Assembly (NCBI GenBank): GCA_028824685.1
Contig: JAPPCZ010000089.1
Location: 1 to 50,947 of the forward strand
DNA length: 50,947 nucleotides
DNA from: Candidatus Poribacteria bacterium
Lineage (GTDB): Bacteria; Poribacteria; WGA-4E; WGA-3G
Direction: 5' to 3'
The notes below the pieces were generated by a model. The model saw only the letters and a program-made list of their open reading frames with translations. It had not been told where the DNA came from and ran no database searches. Shown here in pieces: positions 40,922 through 49,868 of this stretch (the first letter of the stretch is position 1; every line of letters starts with the position of its first letter). The translations under genes and the position numbers were made by a program.

Positions 40922-43054
40922 TTACATTTTTCGGACGACACTCTCCACCCCTTTTAAACTTTTAACAGCATCCATCACCTCTTTCAGCTGTTCAACCCCA
41001 GTTACATCCAAAGTAAAATAATCTGCAGCAGTATCGTCAATTCTGGTTACGGTGGAAGCTCTAAAGTTTCCCTCTCGTATGTTGACTTGAAATTTGGCAA
41101 TTGCGGTTGTAATTTCACCTAACATCCCAGGTTTGTCGTCGCATTCAACAAAGATTTGTGCTGGATAGTTTGTCCCCTCTACCGGTTGCAAATTGACAGC
41201 GATGAACCGCTCAGGTTCATCAAGTAATCGGACGCATCCAACCCGATGAACAGAAACCCCACGCCCGCGTGTGATGTAACCCACGGTGTCGTCTCCAGGA
41301 ATCGGGTTACAACATTTCATAACGCGTACCATCCCTAAGTCAATGCCATTTTCAAGTTGGATAGTGGGTTCTGTCCGTTGTAATTTTTGCTCTTCTGCCA
41401 TGACTTGTGGCTTTTCTGGTTTCAATCGATTCACGACTTGTGTGGCAGATTCACTTGCATTGCCAATTCGAATGCAAAGTTCTTCAACATTCTCAAGTCC
41501 AAGTTGTTGTGCAATCTCAAGTAGTTTAGAGGATTTCAGATAATCGTTAGCGTTAAGGTATGAAACTTGAAGTTCTGCCTTGAGAAGTGTCTTGCCTAAT
41601 TCAAGCGCATCTGCCCTGTCTTTTTCACGGAACCAATGCCGTATTTTAGTCCGAGCATTTGCTGTTTTTACCATCCGTAGCCATGCCCGACTTGGCGTAG
41701 TTTTAGGGTGAGTCAAAATACGCACACGGTCGCCGTTTTGAAGCGGTTCACGTATCGGTGTAAGCACATTGTTCACCTCCGCGCCACAGCATGTGTTTCC
41801 GATGTCGGTGTGGATTTTGTAGGCAAAATCAATCGCTGTTGAACCTACAGGCAGTGCAAGAATGTCCCCTTTCGGTGTGAACACGTAGACCTCATCTTGG
41901 AAGAGTTCTAATTTCATGGATTCTATGAAGCGATCAGGAACATCTTGCGTATCTTGTATGTCTTCAAGCATCTCCTTATAATTCGCAAAAATTGAAAGTG
42001 CTTCTTTCGTAGTCGGTACACCTTCCTTATAACTCCAGTGTGCAGCAATCCCGTTTTCCGCGACCTGATGCATCTCCCTACTCCGAATCTGAATCTCAAT
42101 CGGTTTCCCATCATCTAAAATTGTGGTATGTAAGGATTGATACCCGTTCTTTTTTGGTTGACCTATCCAATCGCGGACGCGGTCTGGAAGATAATTCCAT
42201 CTCAGATGCAGTACACCGAGTGCGCTGTAACAATTCCAGTCGTCTTTAACAAGAATGCGGAGTCCAACCAAATCACAAATATCTTTAAATGGTGTTCCCT
42301 TCTGATGCATCTTTTGATAGATACTATAAATATGTTTTGTGCGACCCCTTACGTTTGCTGAGATTCCATGTTTCTTTAGCTCAGCATGAATTGTGACTTC
42401 CATTTTTTTGCAATATGATTGTCGTTCATCCAGTTTTTCGTTGAGGAGATCAGCAATTTCTCTATATGCTTCGGGAAGGAGATATTTAAATGAGAGATCT
42501 TCAAGGCGGCTCATCATTGACCAGATTCCGAGCCGATGTGCGATAGGTGCGTAAATTTCAAGTGTTTCTTTAGAAATCCGTTGCTGTTGTTCTTCGGATA
42601 AATAATCGAGGGTCTCCATATTGTGGAGTCGGTCAGCCAATTTAATCAGGATAACGCGCATATCTTCGGCAGTTGCTAATAATAGTTTTCTGTATGTATC
42701 CGCTTGTCGCTTGCGTTGACCACCGCTAAATTTATATCGCCCGATTTTTGTTACGCCCTCAACCAAGTGAGCGATATTTTTCCCAAACAGCTTTTCCAAC
42801 TCTGAACGCTTGATACCTGTGTCTTCTAACACATCGTGCATCAAACCAGCACAGATCGTATCCATATCCAATCGCAGTTGGGCGAGTATTTCAGCTGTTC
42901 TGACACAATGCATGAAATACGGTTCACCGGATTTTCGCAGCTGCTTTTTATGCGCGCTTTCGGCAAAGCTATAACACGTTTTGAGAAAATCAAAATCGGT
43001 TTCTGCCTCTGGATTATGTTTCTGAATCTTTTGAATTAGGGATATTAAACTCAT
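40922..43054 (-). CDS. relA: Bifunctional (p)ppGpp synthetase/hydrolase
   Basis: A 710-residue long RelA/SpoT homologue that makes and degrades the stringent-response alarmone in the cytoplasm. The hydrolase HD motif is intact (MHDVLEDT, His73-Asp74 and Glu77-Asp78), so it is likely bifunctional (Rel/SpoT-like) rather than RelA-only. It then has the synthetase region (NGYQSLHTTI), a TGS domain (VYVFTPKGDILALP), and a C-terminal ACT domain. The start overlaps the end of recJ by 41 bp, which suggests coupling. Weak ribosome-binding site. Confidence 0.94.
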   Translation of the reverse strand: MSLISLIQKIQKHNPEAETDFDFLKTCYSFAESAHKKQLRKSGEPYFMHCVRTAEILAQLRLDMDTICAGLMHDVLEDTGIKRSELEKLFGKNIAHLVEGVTKIGRYKFSGGQRKRQADTYRKLLLATAEDMRVILIKLADRLHNMETLDYLSEEQQQRISKETLEIYAPIAHRLGIWSMMSRLEDLSFKYLLPEAYREIADLLNEKLDERQSYCKKMEVTIHAELKKHGISANVRGRTKHIYSIYQKMHQKGTPFKDICDLVGLRILVKDDWNCYSALGVLHLRWNYLPDRVRDWIGQPKKNGYQSLHTTILDDGKPIEIQIRSREMHQVAENGIAAHWSYKEGVPTTKEALSIFANYKEMLEDIQDTQDVPDRFIESMKLELFQDEVYVFTPKGDILALPVGSTAIDFAYKIHTDIGNTCCGAEVNNVLTPIREPLQNGDRVRILTHPKTTPSRAWLRMVKTANARTKIRHWFREKDRADALELGKTLLKAELQVSYLNANDYLKSSKLLEIAQQLGLENVEELCIRIGNASESATQVVNRLKPEKPQVMAEEQKLQRTEPTIQLENGIDLGMVRVMKCCNPIPGDDTVGYITRGRGVSVHRVGCVRLLDEPERFIAVNLQPVEGTNYPAQIFVECDDKPGMLGEITTAIAKFQVNIREGNFRASTVTRIDDTAADYFTLDVTGVEQLKEVMDAVKSLKGVESVVRKM

Positions 43055-45593
43055 CTTTTATCCGTTCCCAAATTTGCTGGATGTTTTCATCAAGTTGAAA
43101 TTTCAGAAAGTCTTGACTTGTCTGCTTCAACCATTGACATTTCAGAAATGTTTTCGATCTTTCCAAATTGCTTTCACGGGCTGGTAAAAGTTTGATATAG
43201 TGTCGACCAGACTCGGTATTTCTTTTTAATAACGCTAATTCTTCAAAAATAGCTATTCCTGTTTCAATAGCACGTTTTGAATTGCTGCCAAGTGTCTCTA
43301 TCAGGATTTCCAAGTCAGTAAAATCTGTTTTGGCTACCTCTTGCAATTTTCGGTAAAGCGCAGTGAGCAATTTTCTGTCAGGATACGTTTGCTCTAACCA
43401 TTCTTGCAGCAACCGCACATCTGATTCTTTATTATATAGCAGATGCAGGGAAGTTGTCTTTTCACCGTTTGCTATAGGTTTACACCGTAGGAAAAAATCT
43501 TCTGGTTGTGCTGTAAGATGACAAAAGGCAACTTCCTCTATAATTGGCAAAGTTTCCAATGCATCTGCTGAAAACACAGCAGATGAAACAATCCCGATCA
43601 ACGAACCATTTTTTAGTTTTTCCAGTAGTTCTATCTCTTCCGATTTCGTAGTTGTCTCATTGTGCCTACCAATTATTGATGCTTTTTCAGGAACGACACC
43701 TGTTAATAATTGGTTTATTTTGTCAGTGCTTTGCACATATATTATACACGGTTTATCTTTGCTTAGCAACGCCAAAAGGCAATCTTTTTTATCTTGGTTA
43801 CGACGGTCTACAATTCTGCCAGAAGAGGGTGTATCAGTCGGTGGAAATATCGGTAGATTTAGCGCACGGTCTTTCGTTTCTACATGAAACTCTTCAAGTA
43901 TTAGTTGGACAGAACGAGTATTATTGTATTCATTGATTTCCGGTGAGAATGCAATGTCTAACGAGATGTTAGGTCTACTGAGTGTCGTTACGTGTTGAGC
44001 TTTTCGCCAGCCAATCGCTCTTTTGAAAGTTGACTTGTCACTGACCTGCATTGAAATGTGTTGCTTTTCTTTTCCCATCAGCGAGGGTTGTCCTTTAACC
44101 GTCAAGTCCTTACTTACAAAACGAGGTGCAGGATTCTCCCCTCCAAACGGTTCTAATATGTCAAACTGCTCTAAAGTTTCTAACGTTAGAGACGGGAGGT
44201 TTGTTTCAAAATCCAAAGCCAGTTTAGGGATCAAGTCTTTTTCATCAAGATGTTCACATGCAAATTCGTTGAAAGCTTTTTTAAATTTAGGGATATTCGC
44301 TGTTTTAAGTGTCAGTCCTGCCGCAGCTTTGTGTCCTCCGTGCCTGATAAGTAGATTTGAGCAACTGTTCAGACTATCAGCGAGATTCATCCCATCAATA
44401 CAACGTCCCGAACCAGTTGCTTCATTTCCATCAATTGCAAGAACAAAAATCGGGCGGTAATACTGTTCAAGCAACCTTGATGCTACGATTCCAACAACGC
44501 CTTGTGCCTGTTTGCCCCATGCATCACTTGCGACTACCAATCCTTTAGTCTGTTCAAAATTCTTATCTCTGTTCAGAAGTGCGACTGCACTTTCCTGAAT
44601 TTCATTCTCAATGTTTTTCCGATCTTGATTGCAGGTATCTAATTCCGATGCACGCTGCTCGGCGATTTCACGTGACTCGGTGGTGAGCAGTTCTACAACT
44701 TTTTTTGCTGTATCCAGTCGTCCAGCTGCGTTTAAGCGCGGTCCCAGACCGAACGAGAGGGATCGCCCCACAAGTGGCTTGTCTGTTAAACCAGCTACAT
44801 CACATAATTTCTGAATGCCAATACGACTGCGCTTGTTGATTTCTGCCAACCCGAGTCGGCTTAACGTCCTATTTTCGCCTGTAAGTGGGGCAATGTCTAC
44901 AACTGTCCCCAACACAACAAGATCAAGCAGAGTGGTGAGAAATTCTTCATCGTCTATCAAACCCTGCACAACTTTGAATGCTAATCCGACACCTGCTAAA
45001 TCTGTGTATGGGTATTCATTACCGGGCACCTTCGGTGAAATGATAGCGTAAGCTGGTGGTGGATCATTTTCTGGGGGTTGATGGTGATCGGTAATAATCA
45101 CATCCATATCAAGTTCATTTGCAAGTTTGACCTCGTTAATTGAAGTAATACCACAGTCAACGGTAATCATCAATGAGCATCCGTTTTTGTGAATCTCTTT
45201 AACCGCACCTTCATTAAGACCATATCCTTCATCAAATCGATCAGGGATATAATATTTGACGGGAAAATCAATATGGCGAAACGCATTTACTAATAGTGCT
45301 GTTGCTGTTGTTCCATCCGCATCATAATCACCATAAATACATATCTGTTCACCCTTCTTTATTGCTTCCCGAATTCGTTCAACTGCTTTTTCCATATCTG
45401 CCATATCAAACGGAGAGTGTAGGTCAGTATACGTCGGATGAAGATAGGTTTTTCCCTCCTCAACCGTCTTGATTCCACGATTGACAAGGAGGCGCGCTAC
45501 TAATGGTGTGATACCGAGTTCCGCCGCAAGCGTGAGACTCGTATCAATATCTGGATTCTGATATTGCCATATTTTGGTGGGTTGCTGTCTCAT
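43014..45593 (-). CDS. recJ: Single-stranded-DNA-specific exonuclease RecJ, extended C-terminus
   Basis: An 859-residue RecJ. It degrades single-stranded DNA 5' to 3' in recombination and mismatch repair. DHH-family motifs: DYDADGTTATALL (89-101), VDCGI, VIITDHHQP, and the DHHA1 domain signature GGHKAAAGLTLK (about 430). The E. coli protein is about 577 residues; this one carries a further about 270 residues with LPIIEEVAFCHLTAQPED and RKLLTALYRKLQ segments, as in some Firmicutes and Deinococcus RecJ. ATG 45593 is chosen; a TTG at 45635 would add 14 residues without support. relA overlaps its 3' end. Confidence 0.92.
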   Translation of the reverse strand: MRQQPTKIWQYQNPDIDTSLTLAAELGITPLVARLLVNRGIKTVEEGKTYLHPTYTDLHSPFDMADMEKAVERIREAIKKGEQICIYGDYDADGTTATALLVNAFRHIDFPVKYYIPDRFDEGYGLNEGAVKEIHKNGCSLMITVDCGITSINEVKLANELDMDVIITDHHQPPENDPPPAYAIISPKVPGNEYPYTDLAGVGLAFKVVQGLIDDEEFLTTLLDLVVLGTVVDIAPLTGENRTLSRLGLAEINKRSRIGIQKLCDVAGLTDKPLVGRSLSFGLGPRLNAAGRLDTAKKVVELLTTESREIAEQRASELDTCNQDRKNIENEIQESAVALLNRDKNFEQTKGLVVASDAWGKQAQGVVGIVASRLLEQYYRPIFVLAIDGNEATGSGRCIDGMNLADSLNSCSNLLIRHGGHKAAAGLTLKTANIPKFKKAFNEFACEHLDEKDLIPKLALDFETNLPSLTLETLEQFDILEPFGGENPAPRFVSKDLTVKGQPSLMGKEKQHISMQVSDKSTFKRAIGWRKAQHVTTLSRPNISLDIAFSPEINEYNNTRSVQLILEEFHVETKDRALNLPIFPPTDTPSSGRIVDRRNQDKKDCLLALLSKDKPCIIYVQSTDKINQLLTGVVPEKASIIGRHNETTTKSEEIELLEKLKNGSLIGIVSSAVFSADALETLPIIEEVAFCHLTAQPEDFFLRCKPIANGEKTTSLHLLYNKESDVRLLQEWLEQTYPDRKLLTALYRKLQEVAKTDFTDLEILIETLGSNSKRAIETGIAIFEELALLKRNTESGRHYIKLLPARESNLERSKTFLKCQWLKQTSQDFLKFQLDENIQQIWERIKDEFNIPNSKDSET

Positions 45594-45711
45594 AAATTGG
45601 ACTCTCTTTTGTTCAATTTGAAGCGACAGATACAATAATTCCTGTCAGTTCGTCCTAAGTAATATATCATGTATGTTTCGTGATGTCAAGGAATCGAGTA
45701 ATCCTCTGATC

Positions 45712-46388
45712 CAGGGTTATTCAGTTTTAAGAGTTTTCTGGTATTGAGATTTACTGAAAGTTAATATCCATAAACATGAACATTGTTCTTTAGTCCCGCT
45801 GAATGCCATACGGGGAATGCCTAAATGGCATTCATACCGTTGATTTGGCGCATTCATAGCGTTGATTTGGTAGGGACGATATGTTAAGTCTTCTATGCCG
45901 TTCCTACGGAACTCAAGAGGCGGTGGGTAACCTTTTTCTATAAACATATCGTCCCTAATGAAGATTAAAAAATAAATTAGGTAATTCGTGGAGATACCCG
46001 GGTGCGGTTAGGAAACCTCACCATAGGTGTCAATTTAAGGGATAAATCCGTTGTGGCACTGTCTTCAGTCCCGTAGGGACGATATGTTTATAGATATGTG
46101 ATAACCTATCTTTCTTGAGTTCCGTAGGAACGGCATATTTATTGTTGATGTGCTTCGGAACATATCGTCCCTACGGGACTAAGGGGATGAGGTCGTCCGC
46201 GCTGCTATAAACATAGCGTTCCTACGGAACTGAAGATCCCTTAAAATGTTCCGAATATGCATAATGAAAAATTACCCAAATAATAAATTAATCTTCATAC
46301 GGGACTAAAGACACGGACAAGATGGCAACACATAAAATTAACGTCATAGCAACAAACCGCCCAAAATATTGAAAACTGAATAACCCTG
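45712..46388. mobile_element. Nested non-autonomous element with 17-bp terminal inverted repeats
   Basis: CAGGGTTATTCAGTTTT (45712-45728) and its exact complement (46372-46388) bound a 677-bp unit. CCTCTGA lies outside each end (45703-45709, 46389-46395), a likely target duplication. Inside is a family A three-box core whose two CCCGTAGGG boxes are each split: the left by a 72-bp family B unit (45799-45870), the right by a 341-bp family A element (45958-46298). CAGGG ends with 8-10 bp duplications are features of the ISAs1 family (recalled). There is no open frame of note. The sequence around it (45594-46407) holds no gene. Confidence 0.75.
45958..46298. mobile_element. Family A MITE inserted in CCCTACGGG, with apparent TA duplication
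   Basis: A 341-bp unit from ATGAAGATTA to TAATCTTCAT with about 30-bp imperfect inverted ends. It splits CGTCCCTACGGGACT of the outer element: CGTCCCTA is to the left and TACGGGACT to the right, so the TA looks duplicated. Its last 140 bp (46159-46298) match 50808-50947 in inverted orientation with two differences by my reading. Confidence 0.7.
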
Positions 46389-46407
46389 CCTCTGAATCTA
46401 CAAACAC

Positions 46408-46436
46408 TTGACAAATTTATGTAAATTAGGTAAATT
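46408..46436 (+). promoter_or_regulatory. Promoter for GT9 gene, probably leaderless
   Basis: TTGACA (46408-46413), a 17-bp spacer and TAAATT (46431-46436). Transcription would start at about 46443, next to ATG 46444. The TTG at 46408 lies in the -35 box and cannot be the start. Confidence 0.7.
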
Positions 46437-46443
46437 AAAAAAG

Positions 46444-47565
46444 ATGTTTCAGAATGCATCCGAAATTCTCACTCTAATTGTTTCTGCGATTGTGCAGTGG
46501 CTTTTTTACAGAAAACGTTTGCCGAAGGACTTCGTCCCAGAACGCATTCTTGTAGTTAAACTTGACCACATCGGAGATGTTCTATTAGCAACACCTATAT
46601 TTTCTAATCTACGTATAGCTTATCCAAATACTGAACTGCACGCGCTTACTGGAGCATGGGGTCGTGTTATTTTGGAAAACCATCCTGACGTAAACAAGGT
46701 GTTAGAATACAATTCACCAGCATTCTCCCGATCTGAACAATCAACATCCTTTAAAAATGCACTTCAACTCTATCAAGAGTTACGTAGTCAAAAATACGAT
46801 CTGTTAATAGAACTGCGTGGTGATTGGCGTATCATCTGGTTTTCACTCTTGCACCTTACGCCAAGACGTCTCAACCGCGCATCTCTACAGATCGCGAACA
46901 AGTTAGGTTTCTCACAATTCAGTGGAACACACGAAACCATCCGAAATCTTGACGTACTAAAACGAGCTGGCATTCCAACACCAATACAAACTACCATTTT
47001 CTCAGTAACAAAAGAAAATGAAAAATGGACATCTAATTTTCTTGAAACGCATCAAATTCACAGAGAAACGTCTCTCATTGCTATCCATTCGGGTTCTCCA
47101 ATTGCATTAAAAAGATGGAATCCTGAGCGTTACGCTGAATTAGCTGATTGGCTAATCGCACAAAAACGTGCGCAAATCTTGTTTGTTGGCGTGAAAGATG
47201 AGATCCCGATAATAAACCAAATTCAAAACTTGATGCGAGGAAATGCATTTAACATCGCAGGAAAAACAAGCATAGCGCAGTTAGCATCAATTTTACATAT
47301 ATGTAGTGTGTTTATAGGAAATGATAGTGGACCGATGCATCTCGCTGCAGCTGTGGGCACTCAGACAATTGGACTCTACGGCCCCAGCGATCCGAAACGA
47401 TTCGGACCTGTCGGTGACAAATGTCAAACTATTCAAAAAAAACTTGATTGTCCCCCCTGCTTAGGTCCCACTTGCCGCTTCGGGACAGAAGGGTGTATGT
47501 CTAAAATCCAAGTTGCTGATGTGATTCAAACTCTTGAAAATTCTGGATATTTGCTGGGTATATAA
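46444..47565 (+). CDS. GT9 family glycosyltransferase (heptosyltransferase-like)
   Basis: A 373-residue GT-B glycosyltransferase of family 9. It has RILVVKLDHIGDVLLATPIF near the N-terminus, AIHSGSPIALKRWNPERYAEL, and GNDSGPMHLAAAVGTQTIGLYGPSDPKRFGP in the donor-binding half, all classic of heptosyltransferases that add ADP-heptose to the lipopolysaccharide core. The exact sugar is unknown. A cysteine cluster (CPPCLGPTC) near the end also occurs in some GT9 proteins. ATG 46444 fits a leaderless transcript. Lone gene after the mobile element. Confidence 0.85.
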   Translation: MFQNASEILTLIVSAIVQWLFYRKRLPKDFVPERILVVKLDHIGDVLLATPIFSNLRIAYPNTELHALTGAWGRVILENHPDVNKVLEYNSPAFSRSEQSTSFKNALQLYQELRSQKYDLLIELRGDWRIIWFSLLHLTPRRLNRASLQIANKLGFSQFSGTHETIRNLDVLKRAGIPTPIQTTIFSVTKENEKWTSNFLETHQIHRETSLIAIHSGSPIALKRWNPERYAELADWLIAQKRAQILFVGVKDEIPIINQIQNLMRGNAFNIAGKTSIAQLASILHICSVFIGNDSGPMHLAAAVGTQTIGLYGPSDPKRFGPVGDKCQTIQKKLDCPPCLGPTCRFGTEGCMSKIQVADVIQTLENSGYLLGI

Positions 47566-48026
47566 AGAATTTACCAAAGCACCTATAGTGAAACGCAACG
47601 AACTTTCTAAAATGAAAATATTTTTATAGTCCCAATTTTATTTGACAATTTTTTGTAGTTTTGCTATCTTAATCTTAAGAAACTTGAAATTTTGAATATT
47701 TACATTAACAAAAGACGCAGCGAAACTTATTGCTTAACTTAATAATACACTACAGTTCTTATTTTTAAGAAACCACATTTGTGGAGATGCCCTACTGATT
47801 CGGCAAATATCTTACTGAATCGAAGAGCAAGCTGCCCCATTTTGTGCAGCCCAGAATCTAATTGCACTTTTTCGTGCAGCATTTACGCTTTACAGTATAG
47901 GATTTGCCCATATATCACATACTTTTACTGGCATATAAATTGCATAGAGTTGTAACAGGTTTAGTCTTATAATTTTTAAGTTGTATCAAAAACCAATTTC
48001 GTTATATTTTTTATGAGGTGAAAATA
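47566..48026. promoter_or_regulatory. AT-rich intergenic region before the DUF4159 gene
   Basis: No gene seen. A TTTGTGCAGC / TTCGTGCAGC direct repeat pair sits near 47848-47881. TATAAT at 47968-47973 is a plausible -10 box with no good -35. A GAGGTG ribosome-binding site (48015-48020) precedes ATG 48027. Confidence 0.4.
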
Positions 48027-49508
48027 ATGAGCGCTAAAAGAACGTCGGGTGCCTTAATGACTTCGATTCTGCTCCACTTAGTTTTAGTTGCTATCGCGGG
48101 ACTCTATTTTGTCACGCAAACACAAACATTTAAAGACTTAGTTGGAATAGAAACGTTTGATCCACCGGATCCACCGAAGCCGAAGGTACGGAAACCTATT
48201 GTCAAACAGATTATGAAACCGATTGTCCCGGTAGAAAATACGGTTGTCGTTGAACAGGTTCAAGTTCAACCCCGTTTAACAACCGCTTTCGCGCCGAAGA
48301 CAACTCAAAATATCCAACAAACGGTATTGGAATTTTCTAACCAAGCCGTCAAGATAGATGCCCCGATTAATCCAAATGTGCCAAAAGTAGTTCGACCAGA
48401 TGCTCCAGTCCCAGAGGTGGTTACTCACACTGATCTGCCTGTATCAGATGCACCGAGTGCTTTAGCATTTGCTGGTCCCGCAGCAAGCGCACCTTCCGCA
48501 GGTCCTACTAACATTGCACGCGGTGTCGCAGGAAGTCCAGTTCAGGTGAAAGTAACATTTCAACGTCCACCAGGTTTAGCGATGGTTGAAAACGTCGGTG
48601 TCGTTCGCGACGCACTTGGTGATGTCGCTGAAAGTATCACCCTCGGTAATGTTGAAGTTCCGCCATTGCCCAAAGGTGAACCGGGCGGACGCGTTATCGG
48701 TAAAGGTCGTGATATTCGTGGTGTCCTCCGCTTTACACGAATCCGCCACACCCTTTCTGACTGGTGGGCTGATTCCTCTTCGCTGAATGCTCTCACTAAA
48801 TGGCTCAACGAGAAAACCAAAATCAAAACGGACATGAACGTTGAAGGTGGATCATTAAAGCTGACAGATTCAAATCTATTTAAAACACCACTCGCTTTTA
48901 TGACAGGACACGATCCGCAAATGACACGATCGCGTAACCTGCTCGGCAAACAGTATGGTGGTGGTAAAATGGATAGTCGGTTCAATGAGGCTGAGTCTGC
49001 CGGACTACGTAAATACCTCGTTGAAAGAGGCGGATTCCTCGTCTTTGACGACTGCGGTGTGAACGCCCCTGCACAAGCAATGGTCCGTTTGTTTCTGGGA
49101 CAAATGCGTAATATCATGCCTGAATACCAAATTGAACGGATTGAAAACACTCACGAGATTTACGACAATTTCTATGAGATGGGTGGACCACCTGTCGGAT
49201 TTGACATTTTCTGGTGGGGCACACGTCCTCCAAAACGGAATTATCTGGAAGGCTTCTCTGTTGATGAAAAATTGTCTGTTATTGTCGTGAGGCGTGATTA
49301 TATGTGTGCAATGGAAGCTGTTAGTCTTCCAACACGGAGTGTACACTATTCGCCTGGTGTCTATCGTTTTATGACGAACGTTGTTGTATACGCATTAACA
49401 CATGGCAATATTTCCGATTACAAAGGTTATGTGCCTGAAGACACTTTAGCGAAGAAAGAACTTCCAACACGTGCACCTGAAGCAGCAAAAATTGGAGCAA
49501 CTGAATAA
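48027..49508 (+). CDS. TonB-like anchored DUF4159 protein
   Basis: A 493-residue protein. A short cytoplasmic start and one transmembrane helix (about 8-30, MTSILLHLVLVAIAGLYFV) lead to a proline/lysine/valine-rich TonB-like stretch (to about 140). Next is an Ala/Pro linker, then a DUF4159 domain (about 225-460) with TPLAFMTGHDPQ, GGFLVFDDCG and FDIFWWGTR-type motifs. DUF4159 domains are usually found in exported proteins of CFB and planctomycete-like bacteria, in operons with MoxR/VWA proteins; their role is unclear. ATG 48027 (GAGGTG 6 nt upstream) is chosen over GTG 48018. A terminator follows. Confidence 0.78.
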   Translation: MSAKRTSGALMTSILLHLVLVAIAGLYFVTQTQTFKDLVGIETFDPPDPPKPKVRKPIVKQIMKPIVPVENTVVVEQVQVQPRLTTAFAPKTTQNIQQTVLEFSNQAVKIDAPINPNVPKVVRPDAPVPEVVTHTDLPVSDAPSALAFAGPAASAPSAGPTNIARGVAGSPVQVKVTFQRPPGLAMVENVGVVRDALGDVAESITLGNVEVPPLPKGEPGGRVIGKGRDIRGVLRFTRIRHTLSDWWADSSSLNALTKWLNEKTKIKTDMNVEGGSLKLTDSNLFKTPLAFMTGHDPQMTRSRNLLGKQYGGGKMDSRFNEAESAGLRKYLVERGGFLVFDDCGVNAPAQAMVRLFLGQMRNIMPEYQIERIENTHEIYDNFYEMGGPPVGFDIFWWGTRPPKRNYLEGFSVDEKLSVIVVRRDYMCAMEAVSLPTRSVHYSPGVYRFMTNVVVYALTHGNISDYKGYVPEDTLAKKELPTRAPEAAKIGATE

Positions 49509-49550
49509 CAAACTATTTTAGAATTATTCAATTGCTACCTCTTGCTATTA

Positions 49551-49600
49551 GAATCTCCCGATGAAAAACTTTTCAAGTTGTCGTCGGGAGATTCTTTGTT
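49551..49600 (+). terminator. Rho-independent terminator after DUF4159 gene
   Basis: 11-bp perfect stem: GAATCTCCCGA (49551-49561) with TCGGGAGATTC (49584-49594), followed by TTTGTT. It begins 43 bp after the stop. Confidence 0.8.
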
Positions 49601-49666
49601 AATAATGTGAGTTCAATATAAGAATTTAGCATTCTTGAAGGTCAGTTATTGTAGGAATATATGAAA

Positions 49667-49772
49667 ATTTCAGAGTAACTCTGAAATCGTGGCTTTTCAA
49701 AACGCTGAAAATCCTTATTAGGACTGGATTTATCGGCTGTTTGCGCACCTGTTCTGAAATTTGACTCTGAAA
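49667..49772. promoter_or_regulatory. ACTCTGAAAT palindrome with two more half-sites
   Basis: ATTTCAGAGT and ACTCTGAAAT (49667-49676, 49678-49687) form a 21-bp perfect inverted repeat around one A. Related half-sites GTTCTGAAAT (about 49751) and ACTCTGAAAA (about 49764) follow. A TTGACA at 49818-49823 lies downstream, but I see no matching -10 box. It could be an operator array for the isomerase gene. Confidence 0.4.
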
Positions 49773-49868
49773 AATCAGCGTATGTGTAAGTAAAATATAT
49801 GTTTTGTAGAACTCATGTTGACAAAAATTATGTTCTTATAGAACGAAAAAATATTTAGAGGTGATAAA

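Noticed and set aside
45717..45947. 76-codon open frame on the minus strand
   Set aside because: It lies wholly inside nested repeat elements; its codons are repeat DNA.
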